The notes below the pieces were generated by a model. The model searched no databases and was not told the DNA's origin. It saw only the letters and a list, made by a program, of their open reading frames with translations. DNA of 64,000 bases from Chelatococcus sp. HY11 (GTDB lineage Bacteria; Pseudomonadota; Alphaproteobacteria; Rhizobiales; Beijerinckiaceae), in the NCBI RefSeq assembly GCF_018398335.1, contig NZ_JAHBRX010000001.1:2906001-2970000 (forward strand), read 5' to 3'. A program made the translations under genes and the position numbers. Shown here piece after piece: positions 1 to 8,987 of the stretch; positions within the stretch are counted from its first letter, which is position 1; each line of letters starts with the position of its first letter.

Positions 1-247
1 GTTCTTCGCTCATGGTCTTGAAGCTTTCATCCGCATAGAGCGCCTTTCGCCTGACCTCTCGATCCTCCCAGCTTACATAGCCGAAGATCTGGACCACCTG
101 CTCGATCGGTCCTGTTTCGGAGGTGAGGAAGCCGATGCATTCGCCCAGATATTGCTTCTGCAACGCGAAGCCTATCCGCTCGAAAGCCTTGAGATATTGA
201 GCCATTGTACCTGAGCGAAACGTATAGGTGCGAATCTCGACGATCAT
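1..247 (-). CDS. NIPSNAP family protein (3' end cut by window edge)
   Basis: The reading frame starts at the ATG at 247 (MIVEIRTYTFRSG) and runs off the left edge after about 82 codons. The N-terminal Ile-Arg-Thr-Tyr strand, the QVVQIFGYVSWEDRE core and the ADESF segment are the ferredoxin-like NIPSNAP pattern. NIPSNAP proteins are about 100-residue alpha/beta dimers of poorly known biochemistry, often found in catabolic operons. It lies 61 bp downstream of the Lrp-type gene on the same strand, so the two are probably co-transcribed. A later in-frame ATG at 205 is possible but would remove the first conserved beta strand. A second, unrelated-looking NIPSNAP gene sits at 8667-8984. Confidence 0.8.
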   Translation of the reverse strand, partial: MIVEIRTYTFRSGTMAQYLKAFERIGFALQKQYLGECIGFLTSETGPIEQVVQIFGYVSWEDREVRRKALYADESFKTMSEE

Positions 248-308
248 CGTGGGGCGATCCAAATTTGAGCGTCGTCGGCCGACGCGGCGATGGGATATGC
301 GTGATGTT

Positions 309-866
309 CTACTCGGGGTCGTCGACCGAGGCGGACTGGAATCCTTCCTCCTGTTCAAGCCCGAACCAGGTTTCCCAGGTCCAAGAACTCTTCAGCGTCT
401 CCACCTGCGGGAAGACCTCGACCGAGGTAATATGCGGCATCTGCGCCGGCATTTCCTTGCGGATGAAATGATGCAGCGAGTTCATCGTCGTGTGCAGGCT
501 CTGCACGATAATGTCGGCGCTGCCGAAGGAAATCGACACAAAGCGGACGGACGGATACTCGGCGATCCGGCGGGCATAGTCGTCGACATGGGCCGGCGGC
601 ACCTTGAGGTGAATGAGGGCGACGACGTCGAAGCCAAGCGCGATGAAATTGCCAACGGCGGCAATGCGGATGAGACCTGAGTCCGTCAGGCGGCTGACAC
701 GCTGGCGAACAGTCGCCTCGGACACCTTTAAGTCGCGGGCGATCTCACGGTAGGGCTGGCGGCCGTTCTGGGAAAGCGCGGCGATGATGCGCTTGTCCAG
801 TGCATCGAGATTCAGACCGTTCACGTCACCTTCCCCCTGCTTCGCAATGGGCATCTTGCTGCTCAA
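309..866 (-). CDS. Lrp/AsnC family transcriptional regulator
   Basis: 185 residues. An N-terminal AsnC-type winged helix (about residues 20-75; LDKRIIAALSQNGR, then REIARDLKVSEATVRQRVSRL) is followed by the RAM/ligand-binding domain (about 85-165; VRFVSISFGSADIIVQ). Proteins of this type form octamers or dimers that sense amino acids or related ligands and wrap DNA. It is divergent from the ABC importer operon starting at 1018, with a repeat-rich 151-bp intergenic region between them, so it probably controls that operon and itself. The first 15 or so residues before the helix-turn-helix are extra; a start inside this segment is possible. Confidence 0.93.
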   Translation of the reverse strand: MSSKMPIAKQGEGDVNGLNLDALDKRIIAALSQNGRQPYREIARDLKVSEATVRQRVSRLTDSGLIRIAAVGNFIALGFDVVALIHLKVPPAHVDDYARRIAEYPSVRFVSISFGSADIIVQSLHTTMNSLHHFIRKEMPAQMPHITSVEVFPQVETLKSSWTWETWFGLEQEEGFQSASVDDPE

Positions 867-1017
867 AAATTCCTACTTTGCGCATTAGATTCGCATATGA
901 ATCTATTGACTGCGTATCAAATCGAAGTTTAGCATTATGCATTGCGTATCATAAAGTCACTTTTGCGCAAATGCACAGCCAAGGGCGTCAAAAGCGACAA
1001 ACAGAGAGGGTGCAACA
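867..1017. promoter_or_regulatory. Divergent control region with repeated Lrp-like sites
   Basis: The region between the Lrp-type gene and the importer carries a 16-bp interrupted dyad GATTC-N6-GAATC (888-903), two direct copies of TGCGTATCA (911-919 and 943-951, 32 bp apart, about three helical turns), two TTTGCGCA copies (877-884 and 962-969), and the palindrome TTTGCGCAAA (962-971). A plausible sigma-70 promoter facing right is TTGACT (906-911) with TAGCAT 18 bp later. Helically phased repeats are typical of Lrp-family operators; binding by the adjacent regulator is inferred. Confidence 0.55.
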
Positions 1018-2082
1018 ATGGCGGCGAAAGCCCTGTTATTCGCGACAAGTCTCATTGCGGCAGCCGTGGCGAGTGCCTCGCCGACGTTTGCGCAGGCCGA
1101 ACGGGATGGAAAGATCTCATTCTTCATGTTCGCAGGGTCCGGCTCAGATGTGGTTCCGAAGGAAGTCATCGCTGACTATCTCAAGAAGAACCCCAAGGCT
1201 GGCATTGATATCGTCGAGACGACAAACGCGATCATCTATCCGAAGATGGTCACCGCTCGTCGTACGACACCGGACCAGCCGCTCGTCCATTGTGGCTTCT
1301 TCAATGCCGACACGATCAATCGTGGTGACGCCGATGACATGTGGGAGACGCTGAACAAGGCGAACATCCCTAACATGGCGAACACGCTGGATACCTATGC
1401 GCGTCCCGAGGCACGCGGGGTTCCCTATCAGGCGATGGGGATCGGTCTTCTCTATAACACGCGCGTCATGAAAGAGCCGCCGACCTCCTGGAGCGTGCTC
1501 TGGAGCCCAGACAGCCGGGGCAAGATCGTTACTTTCGACAACGACTTGCGGCTTGTCGGCCTTGTCTCGAAGCTCAATGGCGCCGATGAGAAGAACCCCG
1601 ACACGGGCTTCAAGCTCCTGTCCGAGAATGCCAAGAATTTTCGCGCGCTGGTGGATTCCAATGACGCGCTGAAAAACCTGGTCATCAGCGGCGACGCGCC
1701 GATCGCACCGTGGTTCTCGTCCGTCTCCGATGTCTGGATCAAGGAAGGCTCTCCGGTGGGCTTTGCCGTGCCGAAAGAGGGTGCGATCGCATTCCCGATC
1801 TACATGGCGATCGCCAAGGGCGTCACGCCGGCCCAGCGCGCCGTCTGCGAGGATCTGCTCAATGAGCTCCTCACGCCGGATCGGGCTGGCCGCTACGCGC
1901 TCGTCACCTCTTCGGTTCCGCTCGTGACCAACGCCACCCTGTCCAAGGAGCAGGTCGAGAACCCGATCCTCAATCCTGCCATCGCAAAGAACGCCATTCA
2001 GATTGATTTCGCCTATATCGCGACAGTGGCCGCTGACTGGCGCGATCGCTGGGCGCGCGAGATCAAACTGAAGATGCGCTGA
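1018..2082 (+). CDS. ABC transporter substrate-binding protein, spermidine/putrescine or Fe(III) type
   Basis: 354 residues starting with a cleavable signal peptide (hydrophobic stretch to about residue 26, ending ASPTFAQA). The mature part has the periplasmic-binding-protein type II layout of PotD/AfuA relatives: an FMFAGSGSDVV beginning, a middle MGIGLLYNTRVM segment and a late TPAQRAVCEDLLNELLTPD segment. The start is preceded by GAGAGGG. It is first in an operon with one ATPase and two PotB/PotC-like permeases. The ligand is unknown; the peptidase and gamma-glutamyltransferase-like genes downstream suggest an amino-acid or amide-containing compound rather than iron. Confidence 0.88.
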   Translation: MAAKALLFATSLIAAAVASASPTFAQAERDGKISFFMFAGSGSDVVPKEVIADYLKKNPKAGIDIVETTNAIIYPKMVTARRTTPDQPLVHCGFFNADTINRGDADDMWETLNKANIPNMANTLDTYARPEARGVPYQAMGIGLLYNTRVMKEPPTSWSVLWSPDSRGKIVTFDNDLRLVGLVSKLNGADEKNPDTGFKLLSENAKNFRALVDSNDALKNLVISGDAPIAPWFSSVSDVWIKEGSPVGFAVPKEGAIAFPIYMAIAKGVTPAQRAVCEDLLNELLTPDRAGRYALVTSSVPLVTNATLSKEQVENPILNPAIAKNAIQIDFAYIATVAADWRDRWAREIKLKMR

Positions 2083-2089
2083 GCCGTCG

Positions 2090-2114
2090 CGGGCCGTGAT
2101 GACCTCACGGCCCG
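2090..2114 (+). other. Perfect intercistronic hairpin after the binding-protein gene
   Basis: A perfect 10-bp stem (CGGGCCGTGA / TCACGGCCCG) with a 5-nt loop lies 8 bp after the stop of the substrate-binding-protein gene. No T tract follows. This position and form fit an mRNA-stabilising or partial-attenuation element that lets the binding protein be made in excess over the permeases; that role is inference. Confidence 0.6.
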
Positions 2115-2165
2115 TGCCGCTCCATCTTTGAAATAAAAACCAGTTTGCATGCGGGACCTTGCAAC

Positions 2166-3317
2166 GTGTCAGGAACGGTTGAAATCGTTGGCGTGACGAA
2201 GCGCTTCGGGTCGCATCTTGCGGTCGATGACATTTCCTTCGGGATCGGCAGTGGGGAGTTCTTCTCGCTGCTGGGGCCGTCGGGCTGCGGCAAGTCGACG
2301 ACGTTGCGGATGCTGTCGGGTTTCGAGGCGCCCGATGAAGGCGCGATCCGCATCGCCGGCCAGGACATGACCGACGTGCCGCCCTATCGGCGGCCGACCA
2401 ACATCGTGTTCCAGCGCTGGGCCCTGTTCCCGCACATGAGCGTCGAGGCCAACGTCGCCTTCGGGCTGGAGGCGGAGGGCCGGCCGCGCGCCGAGATCCG
2501 CAGCCGGGTCGGTGACGCGCTGGCGCTCGTCGGGCTTTCGGGCTTCGCCGCGCGCAAGCCGGGCCAGCTCTCGGGCGGGCAGATGCAGCGCGTGGCGCTG
2601 GCGCGCGCCCTGGTGAAGCGGCCGAAGGTGCTCCTGCTCGACGAGCCCCTGAGCGCGCTCGACCTCAAGCTGCGCCACCAGATGCAGATCGAGCTGAAGC
2701 GCATCCAGCAGGAGATCGGCACGACCTTCATCTTCGTCACCCATGACCAGGGCGAGGCGCTCGCCATGTCGGACAAGGTGGCGGTGATGAATGCCGGGCG
2801 GGTGGAGCAGATCGCCTCGCCGCAGGAGCTCTACGACGCGCCGGCGACGCGCTTCGTGGCGGGCTTCATCGGCCATGCCAATCTGCTGCCGGTGACGGTG
2901 GAGGGGCCGGCCGCAGAGATGGCGGCACATGCGGCGGCACATGTGGCGGCTCCTGCGGCGGCGGCCATGGCCGGCGGGCTTGTCAGGGTGCGGCTGGGCG
3001 ACCTCGCCTTCACGGCGGTGGCGCGCGAGGCGCTCGCCGGCGATGCGACCCTGGCGCTGCGCTTCGAGCGGGTGCGCATCGGCGCGGCCGGCGGCAGCAC
3101 CCCGGGCACCGACAATGCAGGATCGGCGCGGGCGACCGGCGTGGTGCGGCAGATGATCTTCGGCGGCTCGACCGTGCAATATGTGGTGGGGCTCGACGCC
3201 GCGCCGGTGGAGATCACCGCCGAGCAACCCCACGGCGCCGGCGCCACCGTCTTCACCCAGGGCACACCCGTCACCCTCACCTGGGAGCCCGCCGATGGCC
3301 GCCTCTTCAAGCCGTGA
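2166..3317 (+). CDS. ABC transporter ATP-binding protein, PotA type
   Basis: About 383 residues. Walker [10 protein letters not shown], signature [15 protein letters not shown], Walker [13 protein letters not shown] and the H-loop THDQGEA are all present, followed by a C-terminal TOBE-like domain. I prefer the GTG at 2166, because GCGGGA precedes it at good spacing; a TTG at 2145 is in frame but has no ribosome site. An Ala/His-rich low-complexity insert (about residues 247-269) separates the nucleotide-binding and TOBE regions. The gene overlaps the next permease by 23 bp. It should energise the importer formed with the two following permeases. Confidence 0.93.
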   Translation: MSGTVEIVGVTKRFGSHLAVDDISFGIGSGEFFSLLGPSGCGKSTTLRMLSGFEAPDEGAIRIAGQDMTDVPPYRRPTNIVFQRWALFPHMSVEANVAFGLEAEGRPRAEIRSRVGDALALVGLSGFAARKPGQLSGGQMQRVALARALVKRPKVLLLDEPLSALDLKLRHQMQIELKRIQQEIGTTFIFVTHDQGEALAMSDKVAVMNAGRVEQIASPQELYDAPATRFVAGFIGHANLLPVTVEGPAAEMAAHAAAHVAAPAAAAMAGGLVRVRLGDLAFTAVAREALAGDATLALRFERVRIGAAGGSTPGTDNAGSARATGVVRQMIFGGSTVQYVVGLDAAPVEITAEQPHGAGATVFTQGTPVTLTWEPADGRLFKP

Positions 3318-4179
3318 GGGCGGCGCGGCGGCGCGCGCGAAGGCCGAGCGCTCGGCCTGGCTGCTGCTGACGCCTATGTGCCTCCTGATGGCGGTGGCCT
3401 TCATCCTGCCGGTCGGGCTTTTCCTGCTTTACAGCTTCTATCGTTTCCGGGGTGGGCGGCTCGAAGAGACCTTCACTCTGGAGACCTACTGGCGTTTCAT
3501 GACGGATGAGCTTTATCTCATCACCATTTACGACACGCTCCAGCTCGCGGTGGTATCGACACTGCTCTGCCTGGTGATCAGCTATCCGCTCGCCTATGCA
3601 ATGTGGCGCATGCGCAGCCCCGGGCTGCAGAAGCTCATCGCCTTTATCGTCTTCGCGCCGGTCCTTGTGAGCGTCGTGGTCCGCAGCTATGGCTGGACCG
3701 TCGTGCTCGCCGATCAGGGACCGGTGAACTTCATCCTGACCCGCCTCGGCCTGACATCCGGGCCAGTTTCCCTCGTCTACAACATGACGGGCACGGTCAT
3801 CAGCCTTGCTCATGTTTTCCTGCCCTTCGTGGTTTTCCCGATCCTGGCCTCCATGTTGCGGCTCGACCCGACGCTGCGCGAGGCGGCGGAAGACCTCGGC
3901 GCGAGCTGGTGGAAGACATTCCGCAGCATCACCCTGCCCCTCACGCTTCCAGGGGTCGTGGCGGGCGCGCAGATCTGCTTCACCCTGTCGCTCGGCTCCT
4001 TCGTCACGCCGGCGATCCTGGGCGGGGGGCGCGTGCTCGTGTTGCCGATCCAGATCTATACCGCGACGAGTGACATCAACTGGCCGGTCGCGGCTGTCGG
4101 CGGGCTCTGCCTGCTCGTCATGGCGTTTATCGCGGTGGTCGCCTTCGGACGCCTGTCGAAATACAGCGAGGCTGTGTGA
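3295..4179 (+). CDS. ABC transporter permease, PotB type
   Basis: 294 residues from the ATG at 3295, inside the end of the ATPase gene. Roughly six hydrophobic segments are visible, beginning with [19 protein letters not shown]. The cytoplasmic EAA loop is present as [22 protein letters not shown] (seen in parts), which contacts the ATPase. It belongs to the binding-protein-dependent inner-membrane component family (MetI-like fold). Its stop overlaps the next permease by one base, indicating translational coupling. Confidence 0.93.
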   Translation: MAASSSREGGAAARAKAERSAWLLLTPMCLLMAVAFILPVGLFLLYSFYRFRGGRLEETFTLETYWRFMTDELYLITIYDTLQLAVVSTLLCLVISYPLAYAMWRMRSPGLQKLIAFIVFAPVLVSVVVRSYGWTVVLADQGPVNFILTRLGLTSGPVSLVYNMTGTVISLAHVFLPFVVFPILASMLRLDPTLREAAEDLGASWWKTFRSITLPLTLPGVVAGAQICFTLSLGSFVTPAILGGGRVLVLPIQIYTATSDINWPVAAVGGLCLLVMAFIAVVAFGRLSKYSEAV

Positions 4180-5024
4180 TGGCGGCTCGCACTGCACGCG
4201 GCAAAAGACTGCCGGCCTGGCGGCATCTCGCGCTCGGGATCTTCACGGTGGCGGCCGTCGTCTTCATCCTGGCGCCCCTGGCCATCGTGATCCTGACCTC
4301 GTTCTCCGCCCAGAGCTACGCGATTTTCCCGCCGGAGGGCTATTCCCTGCGCTGGTACGCCAACCTCGCCGCGCAGACGACCTTCTACGTCGCCGCCTTG
4401 CGGAGCCTCGTCCTCGCGTTGGTTGCCACCGCTGCATCACTCGTGGTCGGCACCATGACGGCCTACGCGCTGGTCCGTTATCGGCCGCGCGGGCACTCCG
4501 CGCTCAAGGCGATCTTCCTGTCGCCCGTCGTTCTGCCCAAGATGGTGCTTGGCGTCGCGGTCTTCATGCTGGTCGTCAAGATCGGCTTCTACGGCAGCAG
4601 CTGGAACCTCGTTCTCACGCATACGCTGATCTGCGTGCCCTTCGTCATTGCCATCGTCGCGGCATCCCTGGCCAATTTTGACTGGTCGCTCCAGGAGGCC
4701 GCACTCGATCTCGGCTCGAGGCCCCTGCCGACCTTCCTCAAGGTGATCCTGCCGCAGATCTCCGTCAGCGTCTTCATCTCCGGCCTTTTGGCTTTCGTCA
4801 CGTCCTTCGATCAGGTCGAAACCACGATGTTCCTGATGCGGCCGGGCGAAAGCACGCTGCCGATCGAGATGTTCCTCTATCTCCAGCGCTGGCAGGATCC
4901 CACCATCGCCGCGCTCTCGTCCGTCCTCATCGTATTCGCCATCTTCCTGCTCGTCCTGACGAGCCTCGTGCTCGGCCGACGCAAGATCACGACCCTGCAG
5001 ACCTCAGCGGAACCCGGACCATGA
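4179..5024 (+). CDS. ABC transporter permease, PotC type
   Basis: 281 residues from the ATG at 4179; a GTG immediately before it is less likely. It has the usual six-helix MetI-like architecture, with an N-terminal ALGIFTVAAVVFILAPLAIV helix and an EAALDLGSRPLPTFLKVILP coupling loop. It completes the four-gene importer (binding protein, ATPase, two permeases). The stop codon overlaps the start of the peptidase gene (ATGA), so the peptidase is part of the same operon. Confidence 0.93.
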   Translation: MAARTARGKRLPAWRHLALGIFTVAAVVFILAPLAIVILTSFSAQSYAIFPPEGYSLRWYANLAAQTTFYVAALRSLVLALVATAASLVVGTMTAYALVRYRPRGHSALKAIFLSPVVLPKMVLGVAVFMLVVKIGFYGSSWNLVLTHTLICVPFVIAIVAASLANFDWSLQEAALDLGSRPLPTFLKVILPQISVSVFISGLLAFVTSFDQVETTMFLMRPGESTLPIEMFLYLQRWQDPTIAALSSVLIVFAIFLLVLTSLVLGRRKITTLQTSAEPGP

Positions 5025-6781
5025 ATGACATCGAGCTCCACGCGCTCGCCGCGCGCGTCGAAGGCCCGCGTTTGATGAAGCATCTCGCGGCTTTCGCGCG
5101 ATGGACCAAACATGCGGGAACGCAGGGTGAGCTGGACAGCCTTGCCTATGTCCGCGCGGAGCTCGACGGCTATGGCTACGCGACCGAGCTTATCCTGCAC
5201 GATGCCTATATCAGCCTGCCGGGCGAGGCCTCGGTCTCCATCGCCGGAGAGACGCTGCCCGCCATCACCCAGTCGTTTTCGCGCAGTTCTCCAACAGGCG
5301 GCCTCGAAGGCGAGGTCATCCCGATCGGCTCGGGTAGCCCGGCGGATTTCGCCGCGCGCGACGTGCGCGGCAAGATCGTGCTGGTGGAGGGCATCGCGAC
5401 GCCCGCGGTGTCGCAGCGCGCCGGCCGCGCCGGGGCGATCGGCCAGATCCACCTGAGCCCGAGCGTCCACGCGCATGAGATGTGCATCTCTCCCGTATGG
5501 GGCAGCCCGACGGACGAGACCGCTGGCAACCTCCCCACGACCGTCGTCGTCACGCTGGCGAAAGCCGATGGCGATCGCCTCAAGGAGAAGCTCGGCGCTG
5601 CCCCCGGGACGCCGGTCACGCTGAATGCCACTGTCGATACGGGCTGGCGCAAGACGCCGATCCTCGTCGCGTCGCTGGATCGCCCCGACGCGGACGCGGA
5701 TGAGCCCTTCGTCCTGTTCTCCGGTCATCACGACACCTGGTATTACGGCGTCATGGACAATGGCGGCGCCAATGCCACCATGCTCGAAGTGGCCCGGCTG
5801 AGCGCCGATGCGCGGAACGGCTGGCAGCGGGGACTCAAGATTTTCTTCTGGTCGGGCCATTCGCAGGGGCGCTACTCCAGCTCTACATGGTATGCCGATA
5901 CACACTGGGAAGAGCTCGCCACCCGCGCGGTCGCGCATGTGAACATCGATTCCACCTGCGCCAAGGGCAACACGGTCCTGACGGATGTGCAGGCGGCGGC
6001 CGAGCTCGTGCCGTTCAGCCGCAAGGTCATCCGCGCGGAGGGTGAGCAGGAACTGTTCGGCCATCGCATCACACGGGCGGGGGACCAGTCGTTCTGGGGC
6101 GTCGGCATTCCCGCGATGTTCTCCAATCTCGGCGAGCATCCCGCGAGCGGCGCCGCGCCAGCCGCGTCCTTCCTGTTCGGCGGCCCGAACAAGCAGGGTG
6201 CGGGGACCGGCTGGTGGTGGCACACGCCGGAAGACACCCTCGACAAGATGGACGAGGCGATCGCGGTCCGCGACACGCGCGTCTATCTTCATGCCGTGGC
6301 GGGACTGCTGACCGCCAGTATCCTGCCTATCGACTATGCGGCCCATGCCGACATGCTCCTTGCGCAGATCGATGGCTTCGCAAAGGACCTGGGCGATCGT
6401 TTCGATCTCGCGCCGCTCCGGACCCGCGCCGAAGGGCTCAGGACCCGCACAGAGGCGCTGGCCGCGTGGGCCGCAGGCGAACACACGCAAGAGCAGGCCG
6501 GTCGGATCAATGCCTGCCTCATGGCGGTGTCGCGCGCGCTTGTCCCGGTCGATTACACATCCGGCGACCGCTTCGACCACGACCCGGCGCTCGCACAACC
6601 CGCCTATCCCTCGCTCGCGGCGCTTGGGCGGCTTGCCACCACGAGCCCAGGATCGGACGCGGAGAAATTCGCGAACGTCGCCGCGCGGCGCGGCGTGAAC
6701 CGTGTCCTCTTCGCGTTGCGCGAGGCTCATGCGGCCCTTGATGCCTGCCTCGCCGATCTTGCTTCAGGGAAGGGAGCCTGA
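5021..6781 (+). CDS. M28-fold (Zn peptidase family) protein lacking the usual Glu-Glu pair
   Basis: 586 residues, no signal peptide, so probably cytoplasmic. A protease-associated-type insert (about 90-215) precedes an M28 aminopeptidase fold. Candidate zinc ligands are H236/H237-D238 in GHHDTW, D246 in MDNGGAN, D310 in NIDST and H401 in WWWHTPE. Where M28 enzymes normally have a catalytic Glu and a ligand Glu side by side, this protein reads SGHSQGRYS (H280-S281). A C-terminal helical region (about 430-586) follows. It may therefore be an atypical hydrolase or a binding protein. It is coupled to the upstream permease and should act on the imported compound. Confidence 0.8.
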   Translation: MNDIELHALAARVEGPRLMKHLAAFARWTKHAGTQGELDSLAYVRAELDGYGYATELILHDAYISLPGEASVSIAGETLPAITQSFSRSSPTGGLEGEVIPIGSGSPADFAARDVRGKIVLVEGIATPAVSQRAGRAGAIGQIHLSPSVHAHEMCISPVWGSPTDETAGNLPTTVVVTLAKADGDRLKEKLGAAPGTPVTLNATVDTGWRKTPILVASLDRPDADADEPFVLFSGHHDTWYYGVMDNGGANATMLEVARLSADARNGWQRGLKIFFWSGHSQGRYSSSTWYADTHWEELATRAVAHVNIDSTCAKGNTVLTDVQAAAELVPFSRKVIRAEGEQELFGHRITRAGDQSFWGVGIPAMFSNLGEHPASGAAPAASFLFGGPNKQGAGTGWWWHTPEDTLDKMDEAIAVRDTRVYLHAVAGLLTASILPIDYAAHADMLLAQIDGFAKDLGDRFDLAPLRTRAEGLRTRTEALAAWAAGEHTQEQAGRINACLMAVSRALVPVDYTSGDRFDHDPALAQPAYPSLAALGRLATTSPGSDAEKFANVAARRGVNRVLFALREAHAALDACLADLASGKGA

Positions 6782-6785
6782 CACC

Positions 6786-7580
6786 ATGCGCCTTGCTGGA
6801 CATACCGCCTTTGTCACGGGAGCCGCCGGTCTTCTTGGCCGCGCTATCGTCGCGGATCTCAGGCGCGAAGGCGCGAAGGTCGTCGCCTCCGATATCAATG
6901 CCGAGGGATTGGCCGCGTTGGTTTCAGACACCGACGCCAATAGTCCTTTGCTCGCGGCCGTGATCGGCGACGTCACCGACGAGAACGACGTCGAGCGAAT
7001 GGTCGATGAAGCGGAGAGGCTGGCCGGGCCCGTGGATATCCTCGTGAACTGCGCCGGCAAATACCTGAACCAGCCGGTTGTCGCCATGACCGTCGAGGAA
7101 TGGGACCGCGCCATGGCGCTCAACCTGCGCAGCGCCATGCTGATGTGCCGCGAATATGGCCGACGCTGGATCGCCGCGAAGACGCGCGGCGCGGTCGTCA
7201 ACATATCGTCGGGCGCCGGCACGTCTGCGCGCGCCGGCAGCGCGCATTACGCGGCGGCCAAGGCCGGCGTGAACATGCTGACGCAGGTGCTCGCCATTGA
7301 ATTCGGCCGGGAGGGGATCCGCGTGAACGGCGTGGCGCCGGGTGTCGTGCTCGACCATGTGGTCGAGGAGGAAAGCCCTGAGAATCACGCCTACATCAAT
7401 CTCAGCCTGCGCGGCATCCCGCTCGGGCGGACAGGCCGGCCGGACGACATAGCCCGGGCCGTTAGTTTCCTCGCGTCCGACGACGCGGAATGGATCAACG
7501 GCGTGACGCTCGAGGTCAACGGCGGCTCCCATTGCGGCCGCACGCATGTGCCGCTCACCTTCGACGCCAATTTCAAATGA
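6786..7580 (+). CDS. SDR family NAD(P)-dependent oxidoreductase
   Basis: 264 residues from the ATG at 6786, 4 bp after the peptidase stop and behind a GGGAAGGGAG ribosome site. The Rossmann motif TGAAGLLG (residues 12-19), the NCAGKY segment, a catalytic Ser in ISSGAG and the YAAAK motif are classical short-chain dehydrogenase features. The late VNGGSHCGR segment ends in a less usual HVPLTFDANFK tail. It likely oxidises or reduces a hydroxyl/keto group of the imported substrate or its breakdown product. The substrate is unknown. Confidence 0.93.
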   Translation: MRLAGHTAFVTGAAGLLGRAIVADLRREGAKVVASDINAEGLAALVSDTDANSPLLAAVIGDVTDENDVERMVDEAERLAGPVDILVNCAGKYLNQPVVAMTVEEWDRAMALNLRSAMLMCREYGRRWIAAKTRGAVVNISSGAGTSARAGSAHYAAAKAGVNMLTQVLAIEFGREGIRVNGVAPGVVLDHVVEEESPENHAYINLSLRGIPLGRTGRPDDIARAVSFLASDDAEWINGVTLEVNGGSHCGRTHVPLTFDANFK

Positions 7581-8614
7581 ACACGATCGCCACCAAGGGG
7601 CCCATCCTGATCATCGGCGCCGGCGCCATCGGCGGCACGCTCGCGGCCTGCCTCACGGCAGCAGGCGAGCATGTGGTGGCCGTCGACGGCAATGCCGCCC
7701 ATGTCGATGAGATCCGGGAGAACGGCCTTGTGGTTTCAGGGGTGCGCCCGCTCCACGTGCGGCTGGAGGCGCATCATCCCTCGACGCTGGTCGGAGTTTT
7801 CGACCGCGTCGTCCTGGCAGTGAAGGCCAAGGACACTGACGCTGCGCTCGCCACGGCACAGGCGCATCTCTCGCCTGATGGCTGGGTGCTTCCGCTGCAG
7901 AACGGTCTCGGCATGCTCGCCGTCGCCGAGGCTGTCGGGGCCGAGCGCACCATCGGCGCGGTGATTGCCATCGGCGCGCATTACAAATCGCCTGGCAGGC
8001 TCGCGCTCCTTGGCTATGGCGAAACACATGCCGGCGAAATCGACGGCATGGCACGACCGCGCACCGAGGAGGCTGTCGCCCTGCTCAGCCACCTGCAGCC
8101 GGCCGAGTTGACCGACAACATCATCGGCCATGCCTGGGGCAAGCTCGTCCTTGCCGCGATCTACTCGGCGACGGCGCTCGCCGATCGCGACGTCCTCGCG
8201 CTCTACGACGACCCCGGCATTTGCGCCATTCTCGCCGCCGCCGGCAGCGAGGTGGTCGCGGTGGCGCTCGCGGAGCACGCGCGGCTTGAACCGGCGGACG
8301 GCCTTGAGCCAATGCGATTGCTCGATCGCGACAGCCTCGCCTTCGGGCCCGATGACGTGTGGGCAGGGCAGCGCGCGGCCTGGCGTCGCTACGAGAACAC
8401 GCGCACGGGCATCTGGCGCGACCTCGCCGAGCTTCATCGCCCGACGGAGGTGAACGCGATGCTGGCGCCCGTTGTGGCCACAGCGCGTCGGCACGCCATC
8501 GTAACGCCTTGTCTGGACCAGCTTCTAACCCTGGTTCATGGCGCGGAGACGCGGCAGGTCGCTCTTGGACCCGAGACATTCATGCGCCTCGCGGACCACG
8601 TCAGACACCAATGA
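7577..8614 (+). CDS. Ketopantoate reductase (ApbA/PanE) family protein
   Basis: 345 residues from the ATG at 7577, overlapping the SDR stop (ATGA). An N-terminal Rossmann GAGAIGGTLAACL motif and the QNGLG segment characterise the ApbA/PanE family, followed by the all-helical C-terminal domain (WGKLVLAAIYSATALADRDV). Operon placement argues for a catabolic 2-oxo-acid or imine reductase rather than housekeeping pantothenate synthesis. Members of this family are often recruited to catabolic clusters and their substrates are hard to predict. Confidence 0.9.
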   Translation: MNTIATKGPILIIGAGAIGGTLAACLTAAGEHVVAVDGNAAHVDEIRENGLVVSGVRPLHVRLEAHHPSTLVGVFDRVVLAVKAKDTDAALATAQAHLSPDGWVLPLQNGLGMLAVAEAVGAERTIGAVIAIGAHYKSPGRLALLGYGETHAGEIDGMARPRTEEAVALLSHLQPAELTDNIIGHAWGKLVLAAIYSATALADRDVLALYDDPGICAILAAAGSEVVAVALAEHARLEPADGLEPMRLLDRDSLAFGPDDVWAGQRAAWRRYENTRTGIWRDLAELHRPTEVNAMLAPVVATARRHAIVTPCLDQLLTLVHGAETRQVALGPETFMRLADHVRHQ

Positions 8615-8666
8615 CCGCTGACGGCAGGATGCTCGGATTTTCGGTCAGGCAGGAGGATACCGATCA

Positions 8667-8984
8667 ATGATCTATGAACTTCGTCACTACATCCCTGTGG
8701 CAGGCAAGGCCGACGCCCTGGCGCGTCGTTTCGAGGAGCATGTCTTCCCACTTCTCGCCAAATACGGTCTGAAGGTTCACGACTACTGGGAAACAACCGA
8801 TGGCGCCCGCGAGATTTGGTACGTGATGGAATGGGCTGACGAGGCGGCGATGAAAGTCGGCTGGGACACCTTCCGCGACGATCCCGCCTGGGCGGCCGCG
8901 AAGGCCGCGACCGAAACCGACGGCCCCCTTTCGGCAAGCTTGCGTTCCATAGTCCTGAAACGCCCCGATTATTTCCGTTCCTGA
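8667..8984 (+). CDS. NIPSNAP family protein
   Basis: 105 residues beginning MIYELRHYIPVAGKAD, with a strong GGAGG ribosome site. The beta-alpha-beta pattern with a central W-Y-V-M-E-W strand (DGAREIWYVMEWADE) and the closing RPDYFRS are typical of small NIPSNAP proteins. It lies 3 bp upstream of the gamma-glutamyltransferase-like gene, in the same operon. Its function is unknown. Finding NIPSNAP genes at both ends of this module (here and at 1-247) suggests they serve the same pathway. Confidence 0.88.
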   Translation: MIYELRHYIPVAGKADALARRFEEHVFPLLAKYGLKVHDYWETTDGAREIWYVMEWADEAAMKVGWDTFRDDPAWAAAKAATETDGPLSASLRSIVLKRPDYFRS

Positions 8985-8987
8985 GCC

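Noticed and set aside
4877-6730. Very long open frame on the minus strand opposite the M28-like gene
   Set aside because: GC-rich third positions create long antisense frames; its translation is Arg/Gly/Ala-rich without domain motifs, while the plus strand encodes a clear M28-fold protein.
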